DNA from: Scleroderma bovista
Taxonomy: Eukaryota; Basidiomycota; Agaricomycetes; Boletales; Sclerodermataceae
Direction: 5' to 3'
DNA: 64,000 nt
NCBI GenBank assembly: GCA_037178675.1
Contig: JAYMGJ010000320.1
Location: 1 to 64,000, forward strand
In this document: piece by piece, positions 35,094 to 45,900 of the stretch
Layout: every line of letters begins with the position of its first letter
How positions within the stretch are numbered: the stretch's first letter is position 1
Notes under the pieces: generated by a model
Seen by the model: the letters and a program-made list of their open reading frames with translations, nothing else
Databases searched by the model: none
Told to the model about the DNA's origin: nothing
Program-made: the position numbers and the translations under genes

Positions 35094-36107
35094 TCATACA
35101 GCCACTTTGGTAGGAAGTACCTCTTTCCTCAACTCTTCGCACTTTATCTCCTGTGCCTCGGCTCGCTCGATTGTCTTGCTCAGCTTCTCTTCACGCTCCT
35201 GCATCCTGTGTTCCATCCCCAAGACGAGCAAACGTATCTGTTCGATCTGTGCACGCGTCGCTTCTGCTGACGCCTGTGTCGGTGAGGCAGCATTTCCGGG
35301 CGACTCTGTACCCAGCAGAGGTTGTGATCGGCCAAGGACCGTCGTGCCCATGGTTGCACGAGCAGTGAACGTTGAAGAGGTGCCAATGTCTAGCACAGAC
35401 TGTATGTGGCATATGAGCATAAATACGGGCGCAGAGTATGGTGGATGGGATGGGGACGGACCTGCCAATTCTCGCCTGCAAGTTTGGCTAGTGCTTGTTC
35501 TAGGAGTTTTTCGCGTGTTCTGACGCTGTTACATGGAGGGTGGTGGTTGGTTAGTAGGGCAGTATATGGTACACGAGAGACATGGGACAAAGGACAAGTA
35601 TGGAGTCCAAAGCAAGACTCACCGATCGAGCTCAGCCATACATCTCTCGTTCTCGCGCTGTGTTCCCTGGAGAATAAGGTCCAGGTTCTTATACTCCTTC
35701 TCGAGCTCCTGGATCGTCTCGATGGGTGGACGGTCTCGGAGCTGTGTTTGGAGATTGAGGATGGCCGCTTGGAGCTGTGTGGGGGTGGGTGTGGCTGAGT
35801 ACGAGCTTGATTCGAGGCAGAAGGAGAGAGGATTCAAGTCATTACCTTGTCGTTCTCGCGATCCTTCTCGAGGACCTGTTTACGAAGGGTGTCCTCTGTG
35901 GATTCTTCGCTCTCGCGAAGGATACCAAGTTCGTCTGTACCAAGTGCGGGCGTAGGCCTAGTGTATGTCCTGACGCTTTGTGCACGGCGCATCGCTATGC
36001 GCGTGAGTGCGTAGCATGCCGTGGTGTTGGGGCTAGGAACACGTGATCTGAGGTGCAAGCAGAGAGGGGCTAATTACCTTGTGAACGAAACCTCTTCTCT
36101 TTTTTCC
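35094..36107 (-). CDS. Small coiled-coil protein, function unknown
   Basis: I do not recognise the family. A five-exon model (36107-36076, 35957-35846, 35774-35623, 35525-35462, 35399-35094) gives 666 nt and 221 aa with no stop. Most of the protein is predicted coiled coil: LRKQVLEKDRENDKLQAAIL, LQTQLRDRPPIETIQELEKE, YKNLDLILQGTQRENERCMA, TREKLLEQALAKLAGENWQ and, at the C-terminus, IEQIRLLVLGMEHRMQEREE. A Ser/Thr-rich stretch without coil separates the last two parts. No membrane segment or catalytic motif is seen. The frame stays open upstream of the chosen ATG (ELLSLIEVE...), so a further 5' exon is possible. Regular exon/intron structure and in-phase joining suggest a real gene. Confidence 0.65.
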
Positions 36108-36692
36108 ATCTCCACTTCTATGAGAGAGAGTAACTCGGGATCCGAGGCGAAACTAGTATAACTATTATCGGGTAATCTTTCACGAAGCTCGAAGTAAGAG
36201 AAATGGCAATGCCAGAAGGTGACTCGAGTGCTGGCAGCTGGCTCTGGTCACAGTGTAGGCAGAGAGTTTATGATATGCGGCAAAGGTCTGTCTGAGACGA
36301 CCAAATACTCCGTATATTCGGGAGTGGATTGTCACGCAGTCCTAGAGCTTGCTTGGTCAAGCAATGTGATTTTCGAGTCCCACGGAATTATTGGATCCCC
36401 ATTAAAAGCAATAAAAATCACTGGATGTCGAGTGGCTCATTGGTCAAGACCTCCAGCGTTCAAGCTCCGGAAAACTGGGCTTGCGTAGGCCAATGTCGGG
36501 GTGAATCAGCAAAGACAGTTGCTATACAACAGGGTGTGGGTACAGAACATTTGTGCGTACTTCATGATGCGAGTGACTATAATATGCGAGAAGTGGACAG
36601 ATCGTTCAAGTTGCAACGAAACAGGAAGAAACAAAGACCAGAGAGAAAGGAAAAGGACGTCTTATGCCTCCAGGTATCGGGAGTATTGATAA

Positions 36693-39340
36693 TCACTGGG
36701 CCAAATTGCCGCTAGGAGATTGAGGGGAAGCCCAATCCTCGTCTCCTTCCAACTCTGCTGGCGTTACCTTCTCGACCTTCTCTTTCAAATCATCGTCAGT
36801 TGTATACCTCGACTTGACAATGGACTCCATCTCCGCATTGACATCACAACCTTTAAAGAACCCGATAGGCAATTCCTTGATATGGGCGTGGACATCCCGC
36901 CTCCTCTGTGACATTTGATATAAAACGATAGCGGCCTTGATAATCCCGGTTGTGAGTTTCTTCCCGCTCCTACTCACCGTGAGCGTGAATATGATGTCCA
37001 GGACATGCGTTAGGTCCGTAATGTACGCCATGAATTTGCGTTGTACCTCTGGCCTGGAACAAAAGTCAATGTCATAAAAATGTCAGCCAAGAAATGCGTA
37101 CATTCTCTCGTAGGTTGCACGGGCCCATTTAATGACCGCTGCACCAGCAGTAAATGGCAGAATGACTGGTAACGCGGCTACCAGCGCGATGCCACTTCTG
37201 CGAAATACCAATTCTCTAGTGAGCAGTACATCGGCATCAACTTTCGCAGGAAGTGCTTACCCAGGAAGTGCAAGCGCATCACTGTGAGCGATTACTTTGG
37301 TGGGGTGCTCGTTAAGCGTGTTCACCAACCTCATCATGAAGTCTCGGAAATTGTCGCAAAAGAGAATCTGTCAGTAAATGGTGTTAGTCCATTGGGACAA
37401 TAGACATGATAATAGTCCAAAACGTACTCCAGAGGGATCGTAGAAATTCCAAACTTTGACAATGTCAGTATGAATGACATCAAGACAATCCTTGATCGTG
37501 TGGCCTGAAAAGTCGGCGCCGGCAAAAACAGCATTCCAATATTCTTGGAAGAGGCGTCAGTCAAGCACTGTCCACAGAAACGGCGGACATACTTCGTTTC
37601 CCCACACTGGAGGACAAATTAAGTCATGTTGTGGTGTATATTTGAAAGAACTCACTTAATTGATTCCTCGATATTCATCCAAGGCACCAATCTTTGAGCC
37701 ATAATGGCAACCGTGGGAACTGGGGAGGGACCCATTCCCTGTTGCTGCGCGAAGTACTCGGATACTTTCTGTTGGGTCAGTTCAGTCAGCCCTTTTAGCG
37801 TCCCGGCGTAGCGAGTTCTTGCTGAGAGAGACAAGAATTACTTTGGGTAACTTGGGTGAAGTATCGGAGACTCACAAGAGACTGCGATGTATGGGATGTC
37901 ACTCTGCTTCGTAAGGTCCTGGATAGGTTGGATGCAGTTCTGTCTCAGATACTGATCTGCCTCCAAATCAACATCCCCTTCGGTATAGTCTCTCCGGGAA
38001 AGGATCCATCTTCGTTCTATGTCTTCGATAAGCATATCGTATTTCGTGAATACGAATATAGTGGGGACTAATTAAGATGAGCCATTGATAGGAAACCCAC
38101 TACTATGTACACTCACTGTCCCCGAGGATCTTGCTCTTGTCTTGTAAGAACTCTTCCATCCCAACCTCCATCATTCGCTGGCCAAGCCTTTCAAGAGGTA
38201 CCTGGAAAGACAGCCTACGATGTCATATCCATTAAGAAGCTACTAGTCTGATTAACAATTAGCCCACCAGACTGCGTGCAGCTGCTCCTTGACATCCCCA
38301 TGGGTTTTCCGACGTTCTATGAATGTTTTCACATTAGAGAGGTTATCGTCTTCGCCTGCTTCAAATCCTTTGCTATCATGCAGTACGAAACGGTCATTCA
38401 ATTTGGAGGATAGTGGTGTTTCAATATTCGCCTCCCCCCGATTGTCGTGTTCAGGGCGCTGAATGGATGTATTAGTAGCAGCCAAAGGTGGATTATCGCC
38501 CACTCAACAGCGTCATCAATACCAAAGGTGCTATTGATCAACGAAGTCTTCCCAACACCCGTCTACATCAATAAATCTCGTTAGGATCCAACAAGATCGC
38601 GATACACGAGTGCACCCACCTTTCCAATTACCAGGATGCGAAAACTGGCGCATAGAAATTAGACTACGATCCACCGATAGCCTTAGTTTGTGGGACTCAC
38701 CGGGGACACTGCCTGAGAATTTCCTCGGTGGAGGGCATTAGTGGTCCAGAGGGCATACGTATTGGGGCATGGCGTATTGCTGGGCCATCGGGCTGTTATG
38801 TCTTTATCAGATGCACACTAGTATGGTACACATCACTCACTGGCTGAGTAGGCGGGATTATATCAAGGACAATGGTCACATTCCCTTGCACTTTGCGGAA
38901 TTCTAACTAGATCTCAGTTGGAGTAGAGGGGAAAGCACGCCATCAGACTTACGATGATCCTCCGAATTGGAAAGTACTTCGCAAGGATCAAAGGATATCT
39001 TTTTGCCAGTCCATTTCCATATAAAGAATACCCATGTCCTATTGAGCAATAGATAGAAGGGCTCCTGTACTTCCCTGACATAGGTTGAGCAGCATTAGCA
39101 ATGATTTTACGGGTAAACAATATAGATCCTTACAGAGGAGGACTAAACTCTGCACTAGGAATGTCACTATCTCGCTGCTTCTTGACCTTATACTGGGAAC
39201 CACCGATTTTCAACTGGGCAGATTCGATCTTGCCAGCGTTCTGGAGTTCAATACCTGTTCAAGGAGTTGGAAATGATGGAAAGTGTGAAAATGGGTGAAC
39301 TCGCACGGGATATTCGAAGAATTTGTGAGGACCCCGACAT
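36693..39340 (-). CDS. Multi-exon P-loop GTPase, paralogue B
   Basis: This copy has the same exon plan as copies A and C. The ATG at 39340 opens MSGSSQILRIS, then a C2-like exon. The P-loop reads GKTGVGKTSLINS after joining across the intron near 38555-38625. The DxxG motif is in LHDSKGFEAGEDDN and a helical stretch reads LTKQSDIPYIAVSCE. A TKYD-type motif is expected at the exon start near 38040 (plus strand cgtatttcgtgaa). The C-terminal part reads DLTHVLDIIFTLTVSRSGKK and ends at a TGG-rich tail ...SPSGNLAQ. It resembles copy C closely along the whole gene and beyond the stop. The gene looks complete, but its 5' flank is interrupted by a transposon insertion only about 170 bp upstream of the ATG, which may affect its promoter. 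Confidence 0.72.
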
Positions 39341-39559
39341 GGTCGACAGAATGGGTATGGGGTACGGCGGGAAGCAGGAGGCAGGGAGGCGAGGAGGCCT
39401 GAGCGCACAAGTAGGCTACCACATGGTTGTGGGCGCTTCACATCCATTACATATGTCAGAACCGCCGGTCCCTGAGTCAGAGCATGACCGTTTTGAACCT
39501 GTTTGAACAGGACCCGGGTCAATGCTCACAAATGTTATATCCAAATTTCCTATTTTTGG

Positions 39560-39835
39560 AGGCTTATGTCCGCACGACTTTTGGGTACAAAGTGTCCGCA
39601 TATGTACTCAGACCTAGGTCTTTTGGTGCCATGTATCCGCACATCCGGATACAACCTCAAAACACGAGCACTCTGCACCATCTCAAGGTCTTTAGCTTCC
39701 ATTTGTCCGCATTGCCTGATACAACATCACAGTGCATGCATTGTGTCTGCACCATGGATACAACATCATAGCGCATGTATTGTGTCCGCACCGTGGATAC
39801 AACATCATAGCGCATGCGTCGTGTCCGTGCATCTC
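39560..39835 (+). repeat. Subterminal TGTCCGCA repeat array, left side
   Basis: Six or more copies of (T)GTCCGCA occur. The last two and a half form a tandem of about 39 bp containing GGATACAACATCATAGCGCATG. Similar TGTCCGCA motifs recur near the right end (47414-47555). Confidence 0.65.
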
Positions 39836-39910
39836 TTGAATTAGGTTGGCATTAATTAGAACAACATGTAATATCATACTACAGACAAAGAAATAGTGGC
39901 CCCTGCCCAT

Positions 39911-40498
39911 CTAGTAAGCCTGATACCATGACAGTAGTTCCAAATCGTGCATGTTGGCCGTTTTGCCAGGATTATATCCGTCACGATATCGAAAGACATG
40001 TGCTTGAAAGTCAATCTGAATTCCCGCCCAATGAGTTCCACCAGGGTTCACAGGTATTTCCAGTTTATCAATGCGCTGCTCCAGAAGCGCTTTATCTATT
40101 GGGTTTTCTGGGCGGGGAACATATGCTGCATGTCGTTTTCGAGTAAGAGCCAACTGAATCATGAAGAGCGTGTCTGTAAAAGCAATACGAGTATCCAATG
40201 GCAGGCTCTGCTGAATAACAGATAAGCCAGCGTCAATCTGGTCATCATAGAGCCATTGATTCCCAAGAAAAAGAGCAAGATGATCACTGCGGAGGGAGCA
40301 TGTTGCAGAACGAAGCTTGAATGGAAATGACGAAGCCTGCAGAAGCCGTTGAAACAGGGATTGACACGTCTACTTGAGTTCAGCCACATTTTCTGGTGCA
40401 GCAGAGAGCCATTCATCAGCATCCTCCCAGACCTTTGGATTCAGAACAGCAAGACAAGCTAAGACAGTAGGAAGTGTATCAGTAGATTGCGGCAGTTC
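39911..40498 (-). pseudogene. Ulp1-like cysteine peptidase fragment of the DNA transposon
   Basis: Read leftwards, the frame gives LFLGNQWLYDDQIDAGLSV, the substrate-entry motif of C48 peptidases (like WLNDDVIN in Ulp1). VNPGGTHWAGIQIDFQAHVF follows with the catalytic His, and then RYRDGYNPG with the Asp region. An in-frame TAG at 40370-40372 interrupts the N-terminal part (...NVAELK*TCQSLFQ). The frame ends at a TAG at 39911-39913 before the Gln/Cys part of the active site. Missing Cys plus an internal stop mean it cannot be an active protease. A SUMO-protease-like origin is a family inference. Confidence 0.7.
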
Positions 40499-40792
40499 CT
40501 GTTGAGTGACTTACACATTTCTCGTATCACAGTGGTAGAACAATGGACAGGGAAAAAAACACACTACGATGTCCTTGACGAGCATTGGGCCAGGGTCAGT
40601 GGGTGATCAATATGGATCGAACCTTGAAAGATAGTACTAGATTTAGTGCCAGGTGACAGGTGATTGACACGAGATGAACCAGTACCGAGCAAACCAGATA
40701 TGAGCAAAGAGGTAATTTGTGGCCCATGAATGCATGAAGATGCATTTTATGTGTGAGTTGGTGAGATTGATGGAAGTAAGGCTCAGGAGCTG

Positions 40793-41163
40793 TGTTACGG
40801 TCCAACTTTTTATCTTATCTAATCTGCGATTAGATAGCGTTTATCTTATCTTAGTGTACAGCCTCTATCTTATCTACCTAGTCTAGACCTGTACCTCGTG
40901 CTGTACACGCTGCCACCCTTGACATCGTTACGCATAGCCTTAGCTCCACAGTGATGTCATTACATAGCCTTCCACTTGCACGTAGCCTCATGGATAGCCT
41001 CGCGTAGCCCTCGTGTATAGTAGTATATATACCGTGCAATCCAGCACCCAGAGGCTCCCCATTCGAGCTCATCTTGGGTTATTGCTCTAGATTCTCGCGT
41101 CCTATTTCCTCTCAGAGTCTCGCGTGTAGTTGGGTCTTAGGTGTTCTGCCTAGGGTCATCTCA
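40793..41163 (+). repeat. Gypsy 5' LTR
   Basis: TGTTACGGTCC...GGGTCATCTCA, 371 bp. It contains four nearby CATAGCCT/GTAGCC motifs, a TATATATA box at 41024-41031 and a probable transcript start near 41061. Confidence 0.93.
41024..41071 (+). promoter_or_regulatory. Gypsy LTR promoter: TATA box and probable transcript start
   Basis: TATATATA at 41024-41031 is followed 30 nt later by ATTCGAGCTCA at 41061-41071. These 11 nt are the reverse complement of the primer site just behind the LTR, so 41061 is the expected 5' end of the RNA if the element primes itself. Confidence 0.6.
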
Positions 41164-41165
41164 CC

Positions 41166-41176
41166 TGAGCTCGAAT
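41166..41176 (+). other. Primer binding site for self-priming (Tf1 type)
   Basis: TGAGCTCGAAT begins two bases after the 5' LTR and is exactly complementary to ATTCGAGCTCA at 41061-41071 in the same LTR. There is no TGG start as expected for tRNA priming. In Tf1/sushi elements the first 11 nt of the transcript anneal to such a site and act as primer. Confidence 0.7.
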
Positions 41177-41974
41177 CTATACATCTTACTCGCTCTACTA
41201 CGCGCTCTCCTAGCCTTATAAGGAAACTGTACCCGGACTCCAGGGTTAAGGAGCTTCACCTTCATACCTTCTGTTTCGTTCACGGCCAGCCTTTAGTGCC
41301 GTTCCCGTAGTGCTTCGGCATTGGGAGTTTCTAGCACCGTTACCTTTACGTACTGTACACCAGCCCAGGGTCATGCCTGGTGTCTGAAGGTCGGCGCCCG
41401 TTCAAGAGAGGTTCGCAGCCTCAAGGCGATTGAGACGTACATACTCCGTAGTTCCTGCGTCCGTGCAGAGGTAGACCTTGTGATCTGCAGCCGCTAGCCG
41501 TTTGTTCTCTGCATAGCTGTGCCACTGCCCTGACCCGGCGAGCGCGACAGGCGAACAGAGTCTTACGCTTAGTTTAGCGGAACAACTGTGGGGATCTAGT
41601 CCCAAAGTAAACTTACTCCTACGTCACCCCTTACGATAGTCACCATACCTTACCAGTTCCCTCGTCACCTCGTCGAAGCGCAACAGGAGCGCTTGACGAT
41701 CATCTACGGTCCCCGCCCTGACACCCTTGTTAAAATACAAGAAAGGGAGTCAGCAATCGAAGAGGAGTTCCAGTTCACCAACGCCGTTGCCGCCTACAGT
41801 CGCCTTATCAGCGACTTCGAAATCCAAGTCCTCCTCGGCTTCCACCGTTCCCTTCCTGTTCCGCCCCTGCCAGACCTCCCGCTCGCCCGCCGCCGCACGT
41901 TCCGGTCCTCCCGTCTTCGACCGGTTAAACAAAGACCTACCCCCTATTCCCGCCTCCACCCCTACTAGGTCCTC

Positions 41975-42967
41975 ATGGCAGACCTTAACCAGCTCCTCGG
42001 ACAGCTTATCCAGGGGCAAATTGACCTCCAGGCGCATATCGCAGCCCTTGCGGCTGCACAGCCTCACCCTCCACCGCCGCCGCGCAAGAAGGTGGTCGCG
42101 GATCCCGGGAGTTACGATGGCTCCCCTCAGAAGTTCCACGAATGGTGGTCCAAGATCAAGGTTTGGTTACAGATCTCGATGGAGGGGGCAAACGATGCCC
42201 AGGTCACCGCAGCAGTTCTCTCCCGGCTCACTGGCCCGAAAGCTGGTCGGTGGGCTCAAGTCCGTCTGGATAGCTGCATGGCAGCAGCCCAGGCTCTCGC
42301 CAACGCCCCGCCCGTCCCAGCCGGACAGCCCCCGCCCCCTCCGGCCTGGCCCGCTTGGCAGGACTTCGCGGAGGAGATAGAGAGGTTCTTTCTCCCCGGG
42401 AACAACGCCGAGTGGGCACGTGCCCAACTACTCCGCCTTAGGCAGGGCCCGAGGCAGAGGATTGACGATTTCTTGGCGCAGTTCGAGGCGCTCAAGAACC
42501 AAGGAGACTGTGGGAATGAGTACGCCCGCGACTTGCTCGAACGCGCGCTCCAGAGAAAACTCTTGGAGCAAATATATATCCAGGGAATGCGTCAGGACAC
42601 CTACGAGCGACTTGCAAACTCTGCTCGTGCGATGGGAAGAGCCCAGGAACTCTTCCTCATCAACCTCCAAGGGCAAGGCTCTGCCCGGTATTACCAGGGC
42701 CAATCATATTCAACCGCATCGGGGAGTGGTGTCCCGATGGACATAGGTGCCGTTGAGGTGAACCAGCAAAGGGGTAAAGGACCCCAATGCTACAATTGCC
42801 AATTGTTTGGCCACATTGCACGTGAGTGCACAAAGCCGCGTCGCCCTCGTCGTGGGCAACCACAAGCACGGGCAACGCAAGCCCAGCCGGAGGATGACCG
42901 GCTAAATGCGGTAAGAGGAATGACATTTGCAGAAATGCAGGCGTTCTTCAGGGATTTAAAAGACTAA
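41975..42967 (+). CDS. Gypsy Gag (capsid and zinc knuckle)
   Basis: Gag packages the element RNA into cytoplasmic particles. The ATG at 41975 follows a long leader. The 330-aa protein has a proline-rich N-terminus (PHPPPPPRKKV), a retrotransposon gag domain (GSYDGSPQKFHEWWSKIKVW, AQLLRLRQGPRQRIDDFLAQ, FEALKNQGDCGNEYARDLLE) and a CCHC knuckle CYNCQLFGHIAREC near residues 275-290. It ends LKD-TAA at 42965-42967. The last codons overlap the pol frame and contain the slippery site, so most product is Gag and a fraction continues as Gag-Pol. Confidence 0.93.
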   Translation: MADLNQLLGQLIQGQIDLQAHIAALAAAQPHPPPPPRKKVVADPGSYDGSPQKFHEWWSKIKVWLQISMEGANDAQVTAAVLSRLTGPKAGRWAQVRLDSCMAAAQALANAPPVPAGQPPPPPAWPAWQDFAEEIERFFLPGNNAEWARAQLLRLRQGPRQRIDDFLAQFEALKNQGDCGNEYARDLLERALQRKLLEQIYIQGMRQDTYERLANSARAMGRAQELFLINLQGQGSARYYQGQSYSTASGSGVPMDIGAVEVNQQRGKGPQCYNCQLFGHIARECTKPRRPRRGQPQARATQAQPEDDRLNAVRGMTFAEMQAFFRDLKD

Positions 42968-42998
42968 AGAGTGAGGATAAAACGGGCATCCTCGCTCT
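42955..42998 (+). promoter_or_regulatory. -1 ribosomal frameshift signal between gag and pol
   Basis: TTTAAAA at 42955-42961 is in the right phase (T TTA AAA) for a -1 slip. After a 6-nt spacer, 42968-42978 (AGAGTGAGGAT) pairs with 42988-42998 (ATCCTCGCTCT). This is an 11-bp stem with one G-U pair and a 9-nt loop. Slippage leads directly into the open pol frame. Confidence 0.85.
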
Positions 42999-45900
42999 CG
43001 AGTCTTCATCGGACTTGGCTGTACGAATTCTGGACTATAGACTTTCTTGCGCTACTACTCCTGCAGTGCAGGAAATATTTAAATACCGCATTGCTTTGTT
43101 ACGTACAAAAATAGCGAAAACCCACAAAAAAGTGCCTTCAGCAGTTTCTCCTGTTTCTGTTTCTCCTTCTCGCTACTCTGTGTTATCTGTTGATACTGTG
43201 GACTATGACTCGGACTGTACTGTACCTTCTAAGGGGGTCCCTGCAAAGGGCTCGGCGCCGGAAGTAAAATCGAGCGTGCTTAATTCCCAGTCGAATAAAA
43301 ATATTTCTTCTCCTTCTTTGGCATCTAAGAAACCGGAAAGTCCCGCCGGCAACTTGGAAGTTCTCATGGACTTACGAAGGTCCTTCACAATGGAACGTGA
43401 AGTGACGGTACCGGTCTGCATCCGCGGACCACTTAACACTATTAAAGTAGACGCTCTGCTAGACAGTGGCGCTACTGGTTGCTTTGTTGACAAGAGCTGG
43501 GCTCTTGATCGACGACTTCAGTTATCTAAACTGGTGAAACCCGTCCCGGTGCTTAACGTAGATGGCACTAGGAATCAGGAGGGTGACATCACGCATTATG
43601 TATTGTTGACAGTCGGTATTGGGAAACATGCTGAAAAGCTGTGGTGTGCCGTCACGTGCCTTGGAAAAGTGCCGCTTATCCTGGGCCACACCTGGCTTCA
43701 GAAGCACAACCCCGATATAGATTGGGTAACAGGCAAAGTTAATTTAACAAGGTGTCCGCCAGAGTGCAAGTCACTTTTGGAGACACGCTTTGCTAAGTTA
43801 TTACAAGAAAATGAGTCTCAGGAAACTTGGGTACAAGCTTTGAAAGCTCACGAATCAAAGGTCACTATCGATGAGTCGACCCTAGAAGAAGCTCAGAAGC
43901 AGGTTCCTAAAGAGTACTGGGAGTTCTTAGACGTATTTAGTAAAAAGTCGTCAGAACGCATGCCGCTAAGAAAACCTTGGGATCATGGAATTGATCTGAA
44001 AGAAGACTTCCCGCCCAAAAAGGGAAGACTTATCCCGCTCTCTGTTGATGAACAAAAAGAAGTCGAATCGTTCCTTGATGATCAACTCGCTAAAGGATAC
44101 ATTCGGCCTTCCATTAGCCAGCAGACGTCACCGGTCTTCTTTATCCCGAAAAAGGATGGCAAGAAGCGCATGGTACAGGATTACCGTTACGTAAACGACT
44201 GGACGATTAAAAATAACTATCCGCTGCCGCTTATCTCTCAGCTTGTTGACAAGCTTAAGGGTTGTAAACTCTTCACGAAGATGGATCTTCGATGGGGTTA
44301 CAACAATGTGAGAATTCGCGAAGGCGATGAGTGGAAAGCTGCGTTTGTAACGCATAAAGGGGCTTTCGAGCCATTAGTTATGTATTTCGGTCTCTGCAAT
44401 TCACCTGCGACATTCCAGAAGATGATGAATGAAATCTTCCACGATATGTCGGATGTATGCGTGGTGTATATTGACGACCTTATGATATTTACAGACACAG
44501 ACGATCAGGAAAAGCATGATAGAATTGTGCTGGAAGTTTTGAAACGTTTACGTGATAACGACTTGTTTGTCAAACCAGAGAAGTGTCGCTTCAGAGTCAC
44601 CGAAGTCGACTTCCTCGGCATGATCGTGTCGCGTGAGGGTATCAAAATGGACCCTGAAAAGGTTAATGCTATTTTGAAATGGCCTGAGCCAACGAACGTA
44701 AAGCAGGTTCGCGCGTTCTTAGGTCTCGGTAATTTCTATAGACGTTTCATTAAAGATTATGCGATCATGGCTAGACCCATGACGGACCTTACGTGTAAAG
44801 ATACCGTATTTAACTTTGGAGAAAAGGAACGCGCTGCGTTTGAGGCTTTGAAAGCCGCCTTTACTCGTGCTCCGGTACTTCAGTACCCTGACCAGGACCG
44901 CGAATTCCGCCTCGAAACCGATGCGTCTGAGTTCGCCGTCGGGGGAGTGATATCCGTGAAGTGCGAAGACAGCGAGTTCAGACCCGTAGCGTACATGTCA
45001 CATTCCATGACGCCTCCAGAACGAAATTATCCTATTCACGATAAAGAAATGCTGGCCATCATAAAAGCAACTGAGGCCTGGCGCCATTATCTCGAGGCCA
45101 CTCCTTACGCCTTTGAGATCTACACGGACCATCATAATTTAACGTACTTCACCAAGTCACAGAATTTGTCTAAGCGCCAAGCACGCTGGCAGATGTGGAT
45201 GACGCGGTTTAACTATTCGCTCATCTATAAAAAGGGAACCCAGATGCACGTTGCAGATCCGCTTAGCAGGCGGTCGGACCATTACGTATCTAGTTCCGAC
45301 GATAACAAGGACCAGGTCCTGTTGAACCCGGTATCTGTTAAACTGATCGACGTCACTGATCAGTCTTACGAAGAGCGACAGTCGCTCGTTACGAACTTTC
45401 ACGATACTCCTGTTGCTGGTCATAAAGGAGTAAAAGCTACGTATAACGCGCTCAGGAAGCATTATTCTTGGAAAGGGATGAAAGAGCAGATTCAAACCTA
45501 CGTAAAGCACTGTCAAAAGTGCCAACAGTCCAAGGTGTCGAATCAAAGGACTTCTGGAAGTCTTATCCCTCTCCCTACCCCTAGCGGCCCGTGGCTTGAC
45601 GTCACCATGGACTTTACCGAGATGCCGGAATCTCTCGGTTACAATTATATATTAGTCGTGGTTGATCGGTTCTCCAAGGAGGTCGTGTTTGTGCCTTGCA
45701 CTAAAGAGGAAACCGCCTTGTCAACCGCTGAGTTATTTAGAGATCATGTCTGGTGTCAGCATGGACTCCCGTCTTCCGTCGTGTCAGACCGCGGATCGGT
45801 CTTTGCAAGCAACTTCCTGGGGGAGTTGTATAGACTCTTAGGCATTAAAAGGAAAATGTCTACGGCATTTCACCCTCAAACCGATGGTCAAACGGAGCGG

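Noticed and set aside
39723..39835. Regularly spaced repeats resembling a CRISPR array
   Set aside because: The units are contiguous tandem repeats inside a eukaryotic transposon, with no unique spacers and no cas genes.
41693..41968. 91-codon open frame just upstream of gypsy gag in the same phase
   Set aside because: It has no ATG start and ends 6 nt before the gag ATG. It is most likely leader sequence, although a former gag extension is possible.
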